Assembly (NCBI GenBank): GCA_900188575.1
Contig: FYEU01000320.1
Location: forward strand, 579,539-643,538
Length of the DNA stretch: 64,000 bases
From: Geosmithia putterillii
Lineage: Eukaryota; Ascomycota; Sordariomycetes; Hypocreales; Bionectriaceae
Reading direction: 5' to 3'
Both the position numbers and the translations under genes were made by a program. Below, one piece after another: positions 1 to 11,192 of this stretch (positions within the stretch are counted from its first letter, which is position 1; the number at the start of each line of letters is the position of its first letter). Under the pieces are notes generated by a model. That model had not been told where the DNA came from, did no database searches, and worked only from the letters and a program-made list of their open reading frames with translations.

Positions 1-701
1 AAATCTTCTTGAGCTCAGAAAGCCCGTAGCGCTCGGCGGCACAGTAGATGACAGTGTCCTTGAGAAGGTCGCCGTCGACGCCCCGGTGGTAGACTATGCT
101 TTCGGCGGTTCCCCGCTGCTCGGTGCCGGAGAGAGGCTCCAGCTCGTACGAGTTCCTGCGCTTGTTGTGCACCAGGCGGGGGAAGTAGTCGCCCTTGTAG
201 AGGAACTCGAGTACCGAGCTGAAGATTTCGGGCTCCTCATCGGGGAGGGAGATGCGCCGCGTCACCGGGTCCATGTATCCGTTTCCCAGGGCGCTGGCGA
301 AGAAGGAGCTCGCGCGGAGAATGTCTTCGTGGGCGGCAAATAGGCGCTGCTCGGAGCCGACAACGAGGGTGACGATAGAGGAGGTGGTGGTGGGGCTGTC
401 CACGTTCGCATGTTAGTCTTCTGACAACACCAGAATACAAATGAAAGGAAGCGAATTCAGTTCAAAGATTGATATGTATATAAACGCACCTGGTAGCCAC
501 GTTGTCGGGAGCGTCGGCCATGGACATGCTAGCGGATGCGGCCGTGGTCGTCCGTCGATGGTGGCGCGACGACTCATGACGCCGCTTGGTCACGCCGCTG
601 TCCTTGGAGAATGATGAGCTGGACTTGTTGCCCTTGGAGTGCCCATTTTTTGTGGAGAAGCTCCTGTTGGTCTTGTCCTGCAAAGGGCGGCTGGAAAACA
701 T
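1..701 (-). CDS. BTB/POZ domain protein (partial, cut by left edge)
   Basis: Two exons on the minus strand, 701-490 and 395-1; the intron (489-396) has a CAG/GTGCGT donor, a CTAAC branch site and a GGACAG acceptor, and the frame is kept across it. The first 70 residues are a low-complexity Ser/Lys/Arg-rich leader. They are followed by a BTB/POZ fold: VTLVVGSEQRLFAAHEDILR (the typical strand plus the H-x-x-I/L-x-x-x-S-x-x-F motif), then FFASAL, RISLPDEEPEIF and LEFLYKGDY. About 202 residues are visible; the protein runs on beyond base 1. In fungi such stand-alone BTB proteins are common, often expanded, and mostly of unknown function; some act as adaptors for cullin-3 ligases, but nothing here shows that. 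Start chosen at the ATG at 699-701, the first in the open frame. Confidence 0.85.
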
Positions 702-2138
702 GGTGGATGGATAGATTGGTCGTTTATTATATGTTTTTGGAGGTTCCTTTTATTGAGTGAAGTGGAAAAGGGTAGAGTAGTAGAGAGGAAAGAGAGGAAC
801 AAGGAGGCATACAGAGTCGTTAAATAATCAATCGCTGCGACCTACCTGCAGGATTTTGCAATCGGAGAAAAGCTGAGAGAGAGAAGAGGGAAAGGAGTTC
901 TTGGTGTGCTGCAAGGCAGAGAGGAGAGGGAAAAGAGGCGACCCAGAGAACCTCTTATACGACGGGCTAACTATTACTTGTCTGCACGGTGCGGCAGAAA
1001 AGAAACAAGAATTTGAGAGCGAAGTGACTGCAGCCTTCCGACCCGTCCACGCACCCCCCTGGGCTCACCAAGGCGGCGAGGCTACGTAAGTACGAGAGTC
1101 AAGGTTGGTGATGGAGTCAAGTGCCCGACGCGAACCTATCAACGAGACGCGTCAGTGGGTGGGATGAGGGGTCCCCCTGTAGCACGAACAACTCGCGTAG
1201 TCACATGACCTGGTCTGTGTCGGACTCACTCTTTTTTTCGCCTGGGTCGCAGTCGCACCGGCAGTACCACTGTGTACAATTGAAATTAAAAAGGCGTAAT
1301 TACCGATAGATACGAGTGACTCATGTACGAGTACAAGGCCCGAGCGAGCAAGCAGCCAACGTGGGACGGGCGGCAGCATGGGTGCGATGCAACTGGCAAG
1401 CACTTACGAGTATTAGTGGTGATGATGGGGACAACAGACCCAGTGCATGGGGGAGGCGTCGAGTCAGAGGCCAGGGAAGGAACAAGGCTGAGAGCAGGGG
1501 TTTAAAGTACTAGCCGAGTGAGGCATTGTTCTGATTGCAATGCTCCATTGACGGGTCTCGTACGGGTATGAGACGTGGAGCACCGTGAATAATGCATTCG
1601 CTGCTAATACTCCGTGGCGTTCTATTGATACACCCACAGTACTAGGCGTATACATACTCGTATGTGCCATAATGGGCCGCGATGCATGCAGGAGATGGAT
1701 GCATGCTCCAGTTGCGTACCGACCGAGCGGTCGCAAGACGGAAGGGAAGGAAAGAGCCATCTATATAACTATGTTCAATTTCTATATCGCTGTGTGCATG
1801 CTTCCACGGAGTGTTGCTTTGCAGTTGTTACTTTGCACTCGCAGTCGCACTACACCACCAGTACGTACGAGTATTACGCCTACACTTGAATCGGTTGCCT
1901 AATCGTGCAGGCAGGCAAGGCAGGCAGTCTTGCCCACTTGTCCACCCACCACTCTCTTCCCTGGACGGCGACACGACAAGGCGACTACTTAGGAAGGATG
2001 GGCTGCCCATGGCATGGATGGGCCATGTTCACCCCCACAAACCAAACAGCCGTTCACGCTGGCCTTCGATAAGCAAAAGAAAAGAAGAAAAAGAGACCAG
2101 TCAGCCATTCCCCCGCCTACCCCCCGGTCAAGTCCAAA
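702..2138. other. Intergenic spacer between BTB gene and hydrolase
   Basis: About 1.4 kb separating two minus-strand genes, so it holds the BTB gene promoter and the hydrolase 3' end. I see no credible coding exon or RNA gene. It has several copies of the TACGAGTA/TACTCGTA type of short motif (near 1325, 1405, 1657 and 1863) shared with other spacers of this window. The part next to the BTB start (760-960) is purine-rich on this strand, meaning a pyrimidine-rich leader for the gene. Confidence 0.6.
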
Positions 2139-3420
2139 TCATGGCTCCCCATGTCTTGGCTCGGTGGCGACATGGGTCCGAGCTCGTCGTGCGCTCTCCA
2201 CGGCCTCGGTCACTGATTTCGCAATGGCCTCCTTGCCCTGCATCCGGATTATGGCCTCATTATGCAGCGCTCCCCGCACCTTGTGCTGCTGTACCGAGAA
2301 ACCGAGCTGACGGCACCTTTGGTAGAGCGTCTCACCTTGCTCGGCGGGCACCAGCTCGTCCTTGGCAGCGTGGACCAGGTACACGCCGGGGGTTCCTTTC
2401 CGTATTTCGCCGTGTGCAACCGACGACGGTGACGACTCAGAGGCAGAGGCAATGACACCGAGGTTGGCCCAGCTGTCCATGTGGTTCCTCAGAAAGGGCC
2501 ACAGGTACTGGTATGGCAGCCAGCGCTGCGGGTAGAGCGCCTGGAGCATGGCACGGGTCGACACGAATGGCGTCTCGAGTACCAGGGCGTCAATGGGCAT
2601 GGCATCGGTCGAGGCAGCTAGATTGGTCGCCAGGCCGCATCCGATGCTTTGCCCGTACAGGATGGTGACAGGCTGCTGCCCTTGTTCTTGTGGTTTCGGG
2701 TACCGGCTTCGGTGCAGTTCGGATATCCAGTGCAGGGCAGCCTCGGAGTCCTTGTTTATACCCTTTTCGTACGGTCTATCGTGGGACGTCCAGTAGCCTC
2801 GGTAGCTGAGACCAACAAAGGTATAGTTGGCTGTCGGATCGGTATCGCGCCATCGACGGAGAAGCCATGACAGGTCGGGCAGGCGTGGTGGGAGAGACGA
2901 AGCGTTTCCTTATTGTTTCACGAGAGGGATAAGCATAAGCATGCACCTTGCGGTTCATCCGTCCTCAACGGGGTAATTCACCCTGAAAATATAAAATGTA
3001 GACGGGCGTAGCACCGGCAGCATCAACAGCCTTGCTCTCGTCGTCCTCGCTGACGCAGAGGGCAATCTCGGTGCCGTCCAACGACCTGATCCTCTCCTCG
3101 CGCCACCGTACGCCGCGACACTCGCGCGCCACATCGGAGATGCGCATGCTGCGCGCATTTGGCGGCATGAAAGGGTTGTAGATGATGGCGTTCTGGAACA
3201 GGACCATCATGATGCACTTCCACGTCCAGAGGGCCACAAACAGTCCCGTGAAGATGAGGGGCGGTGCGACCACAGGCATGAGGTGCAGCGACCGCCCTGC
3301 AGATCCGCCACCCGCACCTGTCAGTGATACACGGCCGGCGGCCGTCAATGGAAGGCCAAGTCTTGCATTATGCCTCGCTGCCCAACTCGCTGGCCGGGGG
3401 CGGAGGGCGCGCATCGCCAT
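2139..3420 (-). CDS. Membrane-anchored alpha/beta hydrolase (Bem46/ABHD12-13 type)
   Basis: Two exons, 3420-2982 and 2908-2139, with a 73-nt intron; the product is 402 residues. An N-terminal hydrophobic segment (about residues 50-75, APPLIFTGLFVALW...) anchors it in a membrane. The splice restores the family motif YFQGNASSLPPRLP, typical of the Bem46/ABHD oxyanion region, followed by YRGYW. The nucleophile elbow is GQSIG (Ser near 234). Asp in AAKDELVP (near 330) and His in ALHNEA (near 362) complete a serine-hydrolase triad. Relatives hydrolyse lipids or are linked to polarity in fission yeast and Neurospora; the substrate here cannot be read from sequence. It is transcribed divergently from sds22. 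A usual length and intact triad suggest a working enzyme. Confidence 0.88.
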
Positions 3421-3925
3421 AGGGGGGCGGAGAGGAGACCATCCGATAAGAGGGCGAGGGGCGATTGCTGTTGCGGTGGCGGGGTAGCAACAACAATCAA
3501 TCGATCAATCAATATGGCTCGTAGAAATTCGCATCGCGGTCGGGTCCGCGGGGAGTTTCGTAGTACCAGAGCGGTTGAGCGGGTGGTGTGGTCGATTGAG
3601 CTTTGGAGGAGAGGAGGACCTCTGCCGCGTACGAAGTGCAGGAATAGGAATAGTGTGGGGTGACGGTTGTGTCATCATCAGCAGCAAACGATTTTGGTGG
3701 CGCATTCCCATATAACGACCGGAAAAGCCGACCACCAACATCCCCCACCCACCCATCTTCACATTTCCAGTCTTCCAGCCGCTTTTGACCTCTGCCAAAC
3801 ATCGAGGAAAGAAAATCTTGTTTCACACACACACACATACACACCGTCTATATACCCCCGTCCGTATATCGTGTGTATTCTCCGTCTGACCTCACTCGAC
3901 GCCACCCCGGGAAAAGAACCCCACC
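3421..3925. promoter_or_regulatory. Divergent promoter region, hydrolase / sds22
   Basis: A 505-bp spacer between two diverging start codons, so both promoters must lie here or overlap into leaders. The side next to sds22 is pyrimidine- and CA-rich (CA run at 3823-3844), as is common for fungal 5' leaders. No clear TATA box was found. Confidence 0.5.
3823..3844. repeat. CA dinucleotide run in sds22 leader
   Basis: Imperfect (CA)n tract about 80 bp upstream of the sds22 start codon, probably inside its 5' leader. It is seen directly in the sequence; no function is claimed. Confidence 0.7.
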
Positions 3926-5254
3926 ATGTCGACCTCTCCGGAAAAAGAGGGCGATGGCCATGCCAAGATTGCGATACCCGAGGACCACCACGAGCGCCAC
4001 GATGAGGAGGGCGAGCCGACAAGCCCGGGAGGCATGAAGAATAGCAAGGGATGGGATGGCAAGCTGCGGGTGCCTAAATCGGCGGTGCTGGCGAACCCGG
4101 AGGCGCTGACTGACGAGGACTACTCGGATGACGAGAATGTCATGGAGGGCGAGGAGATTGCCGCTGACGAGGGTAAGTTTAAGCGCCTCCTTTGGTACTC
4201 TTTTTCCTCTTCTTCTCCTTATTCTTCTTTCTTTTCCGGGTTCTTGCATTTTGTTCCTGCAGTGTCTAACCAAGGAATAAATATCTACAGACCTTCTCGG
4301 CGGCGAAGAGTCCGACACGGACGAGATTATGTGCACGCACTCGCGCGTGGGGTCCATCGCGTCGCTACACCTGGAGCGGTTCCGCAAGGTGGTGCGTATA
4401 TGCCTGCGACAGAACAGCATACAAAAGATGGATGGGCTGGAGGGGATATCGTCGACGCTCGAGGACCTGGACCTGTACGACAACCTGATATCGCATGTGC
4501 GCGGGCTCGACGGGCTCACGTCGCTGCGCAGCCTGGATCTGAGCTTCAACAAGATCAAGCACATCAAGAACATTGGCCACCTGACGGAGCTGCGTGAGCT
4601 CTTCTTCGTGGCCAACAAGATCAGCACGATAGAAGGGCTCGAGGGCCTAGCCAACCTGCGGTCCCTCGAGTTGGGGTCCAACCGTATCCGCGAGCTGCAG
4701 AACCTCGACTGCCTAGCCAACCTCGAGGAGCTGTGGGTGGCTAAGAACAAGATCACCAGCCTAGCGGGGCTATCTGGCCTGCCCAAGCTACGCCTTCTCA
4801 GCATCCAGTCCAACCGCATCACCGACTTGTCCCCGCTGGCCGAGGTGCCCTCGCTCGAGGAGCTCTACATCTCGCACAACATGCTTGAGTCGCTAGAGGG
4901 TATCGAATCCAATGCGAAACTCAGCGTTCTTGACATTTCCAACAACAAAATCTCCAGCCTGGCCGGCCTCGGCCCGCTGGCGCAGCTTGAGGAGCTCTGG
5001 GCCAGCTACAACCTGATCGCCGACTTTGCAGACGTGGAGCGCCATCTCAAGGATAAGGAGCAGCTTACTACCGTCTACTTTGAGGGCAACCCCTTGCAGC
5101 TAAGAGGCCCGGCCCTCTATAGGAACAAAGTTCGGTTGGCTCTGCCGCAACTTAAGCAGATTGACGCCAGTAAGTGTTTCCCTGTCACCCGTCACTACTA
5201 TGGTCGGTCACTCAGTCATGCTAACCGATATACGTAGCCTTTGTCAAGGTCTAG
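3926..5254 (+). CDS. sds22: Protein phosphatase 1 regulatory subunit Sds22
   Basis: Three exons: 3926-4172, 4291-5169 and 5238-5254, giving 380 residues. Sds22 binds and steers the PP1 catalytic subunit (Glc7/Dis2), chiefly in the nucleus during mitosis. After an acidic leader of about 100 residues there is an unbroken series of about eleven 22-residue leucine-rich repeats of the SDS22 type, for example LEDLDLYDNLI, LRSLDLSFNKI, LRSLELGSNRI, LEELWVAKNKI and LSVLDISNNKI. They are followed by the conserved cap (VYFEGNPLQ...YRNKVRLALPQLKQIDAT). The last exon supplies only the final residues FVKV and the stop, exactly where family members end, which supports the third intron call. Length and architecture are normal. 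Confidence 0.95.
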
Positions 5255-5717
5255 TCGTCCAACACCTTGTTCTTCGGTTTTTTTAATGCTCCCTTATTTT
5301 TGCTTCTTGGCTTTGGACAAGTTGGATTTTATTGTAACATGGCATGGCCCCCCTCACCAAACGCCCACGACGTATTATGTTCAGCATGAGGTGACGAATA
5401 AATATTACATGGAAAGCCGCGCGGCTGTTGGTCTGTACTCTACTACGAATGAAGAAAGAAGACGAAACTTACGGATCGTTGTATGGTGTGAGGGCCCTAA
5501 TGACTCCAGTATGGAGAAGACCACTTACTACTAAACCACCAGTTGACATGACACTTCTGAAGCAGCGAGAGCAGCCCTTTGGTTCAAATCATGGCTGTAT
5601 TTCGACATGGATATAAGGCGTTCTATCTCTCTAAATGATAACTAAATCAAACAAAAGCAGACGCTCGAACTACTGATTATTAGGAGAAACGAAAAAAAAC
5701 AAAGCGTTCTCCGGCGC
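5255..5717. other. Convergent 3' spacer
   Basis: 463 bp between the stop codons of sds22 (+) and the unknown membrane protein (-). It contains an AATAAA near 5397 that could serve sds22 polyadenylation. No gene is seen. Confidence 0.5.
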
Positions 5718-7540
5718 TCAAAAGTTGGTATAATCGCACGAACACTCGCCAGTGCCGGCCTGCACGCCGACAATACTATTCCCATCGTTGTCGAGACACA
5801 CCGGCTCCCCCGTCTCGGCCTCCTTGCTCAGCACGACTTCCGCATGGGCCGGCCACGCGGCAAAGTCAGTGCTGGCCTTCTCACTGCTAGAGGCGGTCCT
5901 CGTGCCGTTCTTGTTGTACCGCCCGGTCCACAGCATGGCCGTGAACCGGGACCCGGCAAACTTGCACGTCGAGTTGGTGCCCGTGACGCTGGCCAGCAGG
6001 TCCTCGGTGGGCACGCTCACGGTCCTGTCCATGTCGAACTCGAAAACCAGGCGCTCTTCGGGGCCGGACGGGTCGATGACGGCAGCCGTGAGGTTGGCGA
6101 ACGAGGGCGCGAAGACATTGTCGCCGTCCGACGAGACCGTGTAGGGCAGAGACGACGAGTTGTCGCCACTGCCGTAGATGGTCCAGCGGAAGGACGTGTC
6201 CCCGTCGGCGGTACCGTTCTTGCACGTCCACGTCGACGGGTTGGATGTGCACAGCGTCGAGGACTGGTTGAGCGACGTCTTGAACGTGTACGAGCCTGCG
6301 GGGAAGAAGGGCCCCTCCTCGTGGTGAGTTGTGCTGTTGGCGCTCGTGCTGTTGGTGCTACTGGGTGAAGTCGGTTGTTAGCACGTCCTCATGTCTCTTT
6401 CTGTGTGCCTTGGATGCTATGTACTTACCTGCTGTCATCCTGCGAGCTGTCCCGGTTCTCGAGACCGAGTGTCAGCCCAACGGCCAGCGCGACAGTCATA
6501 CCGATGCAGAACAAGGCCAATCCCGCCAGCAGGATCCACTTGGTTGACCGTCGACTGCCCACCCACGCGGGGAAGCACCCGCACCACCTTTTCGCCTTCT
6601 CCTTCTCATAATGCGACTGTCGCCTGCCGTACTTCTCCGGGAGGTACAGCGGCAGTTTCTGGTTGTGCTTGATCTCGCTCGAGTCCGAGTCGGAGCCGCT
6701 GCTAGCATGCCCGTAGCCGTAGCCGCCGCTGCCGCCACTGCCGCTGGTCGTACTCACGCTTCCACCGCGGTACTTTGGTGGCGGGAAGGTGATGTGGAAG
6801 TATGGCGGCGGGAGGGATGCAGCAACGGTGGCGGCGGAAGGGGGACGAGCAGGGGCGGCAGGGACAGGTGCAGGGGCGGGGGCAGACGCAGAAGGCGGGA
6901 TGCTGCCAGCGTTGGTGTTGGTGTTGCCGGAGTCGGGTTGACCGTAGGAGTAACTTGCTCCTACTGTCGAAGCCCTCTGTCGACCACCGCCAATACTAGA
7001 GCCACCGAGGGACTGCCGTCGGGAGTGGGAAGCTCTCTGGGGAACGCGGAGCGGCGTGCGCGGCCATATGATGGACTGTTGCTGCTGCTGCTGATGTTGC
7101 GACAGCGGTTGGCCCATGGTCCACGTCTGGCGATGCTGCTGGGGAGACGAAGAAGATGCTTGATATTGCGCCGGGTAGCAGTGATATTGCGGGCGTTTCT
7201 GTTGCTTCTGCTGCTGGTCGTCTCCATCTTGGTCGGCGTCTTCGTCTTCGGCAATCGGGGGCATCCACGGTGCTGACATGAGGGAGCTTCGCGATGCTGG
7301 CCTAGGAGGAGGCAAGGCCCCCACTCCCGAAGAGGACGAGAATACAGAAGACGAGGAGGATACATCACCGCCACCGCCATCGCGCCGTAGTGGCGGTGGT
7401 GCTGCTGTTGCTGTCCCTCCTGCCGTTCCGGCTGCCAATGCTGTTGCTGCGGCCATGGTCTGTCTGTGGGTGGTCTCGATGAGGGCCAGGCTGCTTTTGT
7501 TCAGGGATGCCGAGCTGCCAAAGTAGTCTTGTCCCTCCAT
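5718..7540 (-). CDS. Single-pass membrane protein, N-glycosylated ectodomain, function unknown
   Basis: Two exons, 7540-6429 and 6360-5718 (68-nt intron, GTAAGT donor, CTAAC branch, CACCCAG acceptor), 584 residues. Residues 1 to about 330 are a disordered Ser/Pro/Gln/Gly-rich region with poly-Gln and poly-Ser runs. A basic patch (KEKAKRWCGCFPAW) then precedes one hydrophobic helix (ILLAGLALFCIGMTVALAVGLTLGL). The C-terminal 210 residues carry at least eight N-x-S/T sequons and scattered cysteines, so they probably face the lumen or outside while the low-complexity part is cytosolic. I recognise a similar layout from fungal proteins often mislabelled as Tat-signal proteins, but know no function. 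The start is the ATG at 7540 (MEGQDYF); the longer open frame upstream has no better start. Confidence 0.75.
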
Positions 7541-8461
7541 GATATAATCTTCAATTGTTCCTTGGCTTCTGTATATATAAAAAAGTATCATTCGTTTGGT
7601 CACATTGTAGGGTTACATGGGCTCGGGGCTATATATATCTGTCAAGGGGGGGAGGGAACCAACCCGAACGAGGAGGGGTGGGCCGTCATGATGCCTTCTC
7701 GCCTCGTCTTCCTCCTCCTCGTGGGACACTAGATTGCTTGAGACCATTGGATCTACACGGTAGTTCTGTTCTCAGACTGCAGAGCCACATGATGGTGATG
7801 CAAGAAGGGGAAAAGAATTGGTGAGGGTGAAGGGGGGCGGGGGCCGATATAGTAGATGCAGCATTCCGGCTGTTGTGCCAATGACCCAATCACGCCGACA
7901 CTTATTCCCAATTTTGGGTGCCCTGTCTCACCTTTTTTCCTACATTGTTGCCTCCTCTAGTCTTTTTTTCTCTTTTTTGCAGTGTCTGTGTAGTGGGAGA
8001 GTAGAGGCAATAGATTGGTAGCGAATTCCTCGCTCTTGTCAAGGGGTGTGCAGGGAGAAGGTGGTGGGGAAGAAATCGAGGGGCGCGAGCCCGTGACAAG
8101 GGAGACGACGCGAGTATTGGGCGGCAAAGGGGTGGTGAAGATACAGAAATCGATCCACAAAAAGATGGCATGTCTCTCTCTATTTTTTTCCCACTGCCAT
8201 TATTCGACTCGAGTATTGGTAGTTGACACCAGGGCAATGATTTCATCGGTCGCTTGACAGGATCTAGGCTTGCCCCTACCTCTACAAATAGTAGCTGCGA
8301 CATTGTGCCTATACACACGTGCGATATAATGCAGTAGCCTGCAGCCTGCCTGCGTCCTGCCTGTGTTTGCTCATTCATGGCTTCGTATTTATCCAGTGTA
8401 TATAACAGGATTTATAATCGGTATAAAAGACAACAAGAGGAGATAAAATCTACAGATGAGC
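7541..8461. other. Intergenic spacer
   Basis: About 920 bp between two minus-strand genes: promoter and leader of the unknown membrane protein and the 3' end of the ABC transporter. It has pyrimidine-rich and T-rich blocks around 7930-7990 and 8180. I see no gene in it. Confidence 0.55.
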
Positions 8462-11192
8462 CTATGCTTCCACCTCGGGAGCCTGCTCCTGCGTCGCCTC
8501 CTCCTCCTCCGCTGCCGCATAGGCAGGCGCCTCGAGCGGCTCCCCACTACGCTCGGTCCACACCGACGCCAACTCCTCGTCAATCTCCTGTCTCCTCTTC
8601 TTCCACTCGTCCACCTTAGACAGCCTCTCGCGCAGCACCTGCAGCTCCTTTTCGGTCTGCATTTTCTCACGCTCTGTGCCGATGCGCTCAAACTCCCAAC
8701 CCTCGTCGCTGTCCTCCTGGCCGAGGACGAGGTTGAACTGGTGGTACTTCTTGAGGGAAGCACGTGTGGAAATTGTGATGAGGGCTGTTTCAATCGTCAG
8801 CATCCCGTTCTAAAGGGGTGTGAACCTCTTTGAGAGAGAGATTAAGGTGGTTGACTTACTGATGCCCTTTTCCTTACACGTCTCATACAGGAGACCCTCA
8901 ACGTCGCTAGACACGGCACTGGTCCCCTCGTCGATGATGGCATACTTGGGCTCGTGGTACAGCAGGCGGGCAAAGCCCATGCGCTGCTTCTCGCCTCCGC
9001 TGAGTACGTCCTTCCACTCCTTGCGTGTGTCCCATCCGCCCTCTCGGTCGGGGAGATACCCCAGACGGGCTTCCTCGAGCACCCTCCGCAGGTCGTCCTC
9101 GGACTTGTGCTTAGCTTTCATGTCTACGTGGCCGTCAGGATAGATGACCTGGTCGCGCAGGGTTCCGGGGCTGAGGTACGGCCGCTGAGGGAGGAACATG
9201 ATGCCGTCCTGGCCAATATCCTTGGGCCGGCTGACCAGGCCGCGGTAGACGGGCCACAGGCCGGCAAGGATGCGAGCAATGGCACTCTTTCCGACACCGT
9301 TGGGTCCAGAGATCTAGAATTTGCCCCGTCAGTAAATCATTAGTTCGGGCCCGTGTATGTTATTATTTCCGACTACTTACCAGCAGATGCTCGCCGCTGC
9401 GAATAATCATTGACAGCGACTCGACCAGCTCATCGCCGCCCTGAGGCCACAGTCCCGGCGCCACAATGGGCACGTGCTCGAAGCGGACACCGTCAAAGCC
9501 CTTTTGTATGGTTCCCTGGACGTCCGACATGGAGTAGAGCTCGTTCTGTCCACTGCGTCGGTAGTAGGCGTTTGCATGGGCGCGGTGGAGCGTCGAGATG
9601 AGGGTGTAGACCCGGCTCGTGTGGCCCGCCAACTCCGAGAGGTCCTTGATCGAGTACATCATGCGACCACCTGCATCAGCGAGGGACAGCATGAGGCGCT
9701 TGTTGGTGATGAATTCCCGCATGCGGTTGCGTTCCCTACCGCCGCCACCGACACTGCCGCTCTTGGTGGAGGAAGAGGAGGACAGGCCGGCCATCTCGGC
9801 GGCGCCGCCGACACCGCCCCAGGCGGGGAGGAATACAGGCAGCGAGGCAAGGAGGTAGCCGTAGGCGCTCCAGCTGTACTTGAGGATGAAGTCCTCGAGG
9901 ATGTTGTAGCGGATCTTGAGCATATAAATGCCCTCCATCCAGCTCTTGAGGGAGCGGAACTCCTTGTTGAGGAACGTCTTCTCCATATCAGCACCGCCGT
10001 AGAAGGCCACCTCCTCTGCGTTTGCGATGAGGCGGGCGTGTAGGCTGCGGAAGTCACCCTCCTTGCGACCCTCAACAGCCTTCAGCTTGCCAAATGGCGG
10101 GGACAGACGACGGAGAATGCTGGCCGTGAGGAAGTAGTTGCTCAGCAGGCCCGTCAGGGCCAGGGGGCCCAGCGACCGGTATAGCTGGAAGTTGAAGACG
10201 CACAGGTCCACGAATGGCTTGCCCAAAGACGAGTACAGGTTGGCTGCCGATGCGCAGAACAGCGTCAGGTCCTGTGTGATGAACTGGTCGGCGCCCTGGC
10301 CCATTCCACCGTCCAGGTTAGACAGCTTGTAGTAGTTGAGGTTGTCGTTGAGGTACAGGTCGTGGATGTAACGCGTCAGGCGGGTCCGGAAGGCAATGGA
10401 CACCTTGGACTCAAGGAATTTGATCATGGCGTTTGTATAGGAGGCGAATCCACCCAGACCGCACCACTGTCATCTTGTGTCAGCACCATGCTATCAAAAT
10501 GAAAATATACACCCGCTCAGATGCGCCGTGCTGTGTCTTACCTTTGTGATTCCCCACGCGAATGCCTTGCCATTGCCGGCGACGAGGTCGCGCACAATCT
10601 CACCATCGAGGCGCGCCACCACGAGTGACAGGTATGTCCTGAGCATGAGGAAGACGCCGTGGCTCAGGAGCAGGCCGGCCTCCTTGCTGGACCAGCGGGG
10701 GATCATGATGCTCATGAGGCTGAGGAACTGGTGGAGGAAGGCGAGGTTGAGCCCCGGCTTGGTCTGGGCCGAGGGCACGGTGCCATCACCGCCGGTACCG
10801 CCGCCACTGGTGAGCCCAGACACGCGTGGTGGGTTGAGAAACAGGCGGCGGTGGGCCTCAAAAGTCAGAGGCTTGGTGTTGTTGATGACGACTTTTGCGG
10901 TGCCCTCCCTGTAGGGGACGTATATGGTGCGGGAGCCGTCCTTGTTATGGAGCCACGAGTTGGTGCGCACCAGCTTGCGCCCTTGCTCGCGCTCATGGCG
11001 CCGATTGCGCCACCACCGCCGGCCGCCCTCAGCGCCCAGGATGATGGATGTCGCCAGCAAGAGCGTCGCCAGCAGGCGCGTCGCCCGCGATGTGCCGCGC
11101 AGCCGCGTGCGCAGTCTGCTTGACCATTTCGACAGGAAGGCAGCCAAGGCGTCTTCGGCTCCCGCCTGGCGAAGTGTGGATTGCGATGCCAT
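8462..11192 (-). CDS. Peroxisomal ABC half-transporter, ABCD family (Pxa1/Pxa2-like)
   Basis: Four exons: 11192-10542, 10466-9381, 9313-8860 and 8784-8462, giving 837 residues. ABCD half-transporters pair up to bring long-chain acyl-CoA into peroxisomes for beta-oxidation. An N-terminal hydrophobic segment (about 36-57) and further membrane helices lie in an ABC_membrane_2 domain with the conserved RTRLTRYIHDLYL, NLDGG and ADQFITQDL stretches. The nucleotide domain has Walker A GPNGVGKSA (from residue 582), signature LSGGEKQRMGFARLL (near 682) and Walker B YAIIDEGTSAV. The last intron is placed so that the frame gives GITLITISTR, the family consensus; an earlier AG at 8811 would insert eight extra residues. 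The acidic, coiled-coil-like C-terminal tail is variable in the family. I cannot decide firmly between Pxa1 and Pxa2; the starting sequence resembles fungal Pxa2 more. Confidence 0.93.

Noticed and set aside
5560..5610. tRNA B-box-like GGTTCAAATC near 5580
   Set aside because: No A box at the right distance and no cloverleaf could be built around it.
8785..8859. Earlier acceptor (near 8811) for the last exon of the ABC transporter
   Set aside because: It would insert NGMLTIET before ALITIS; the acceptor at 8785 gives GITLITISTR, which matches the family, and has a CTGAC branch site upstream.
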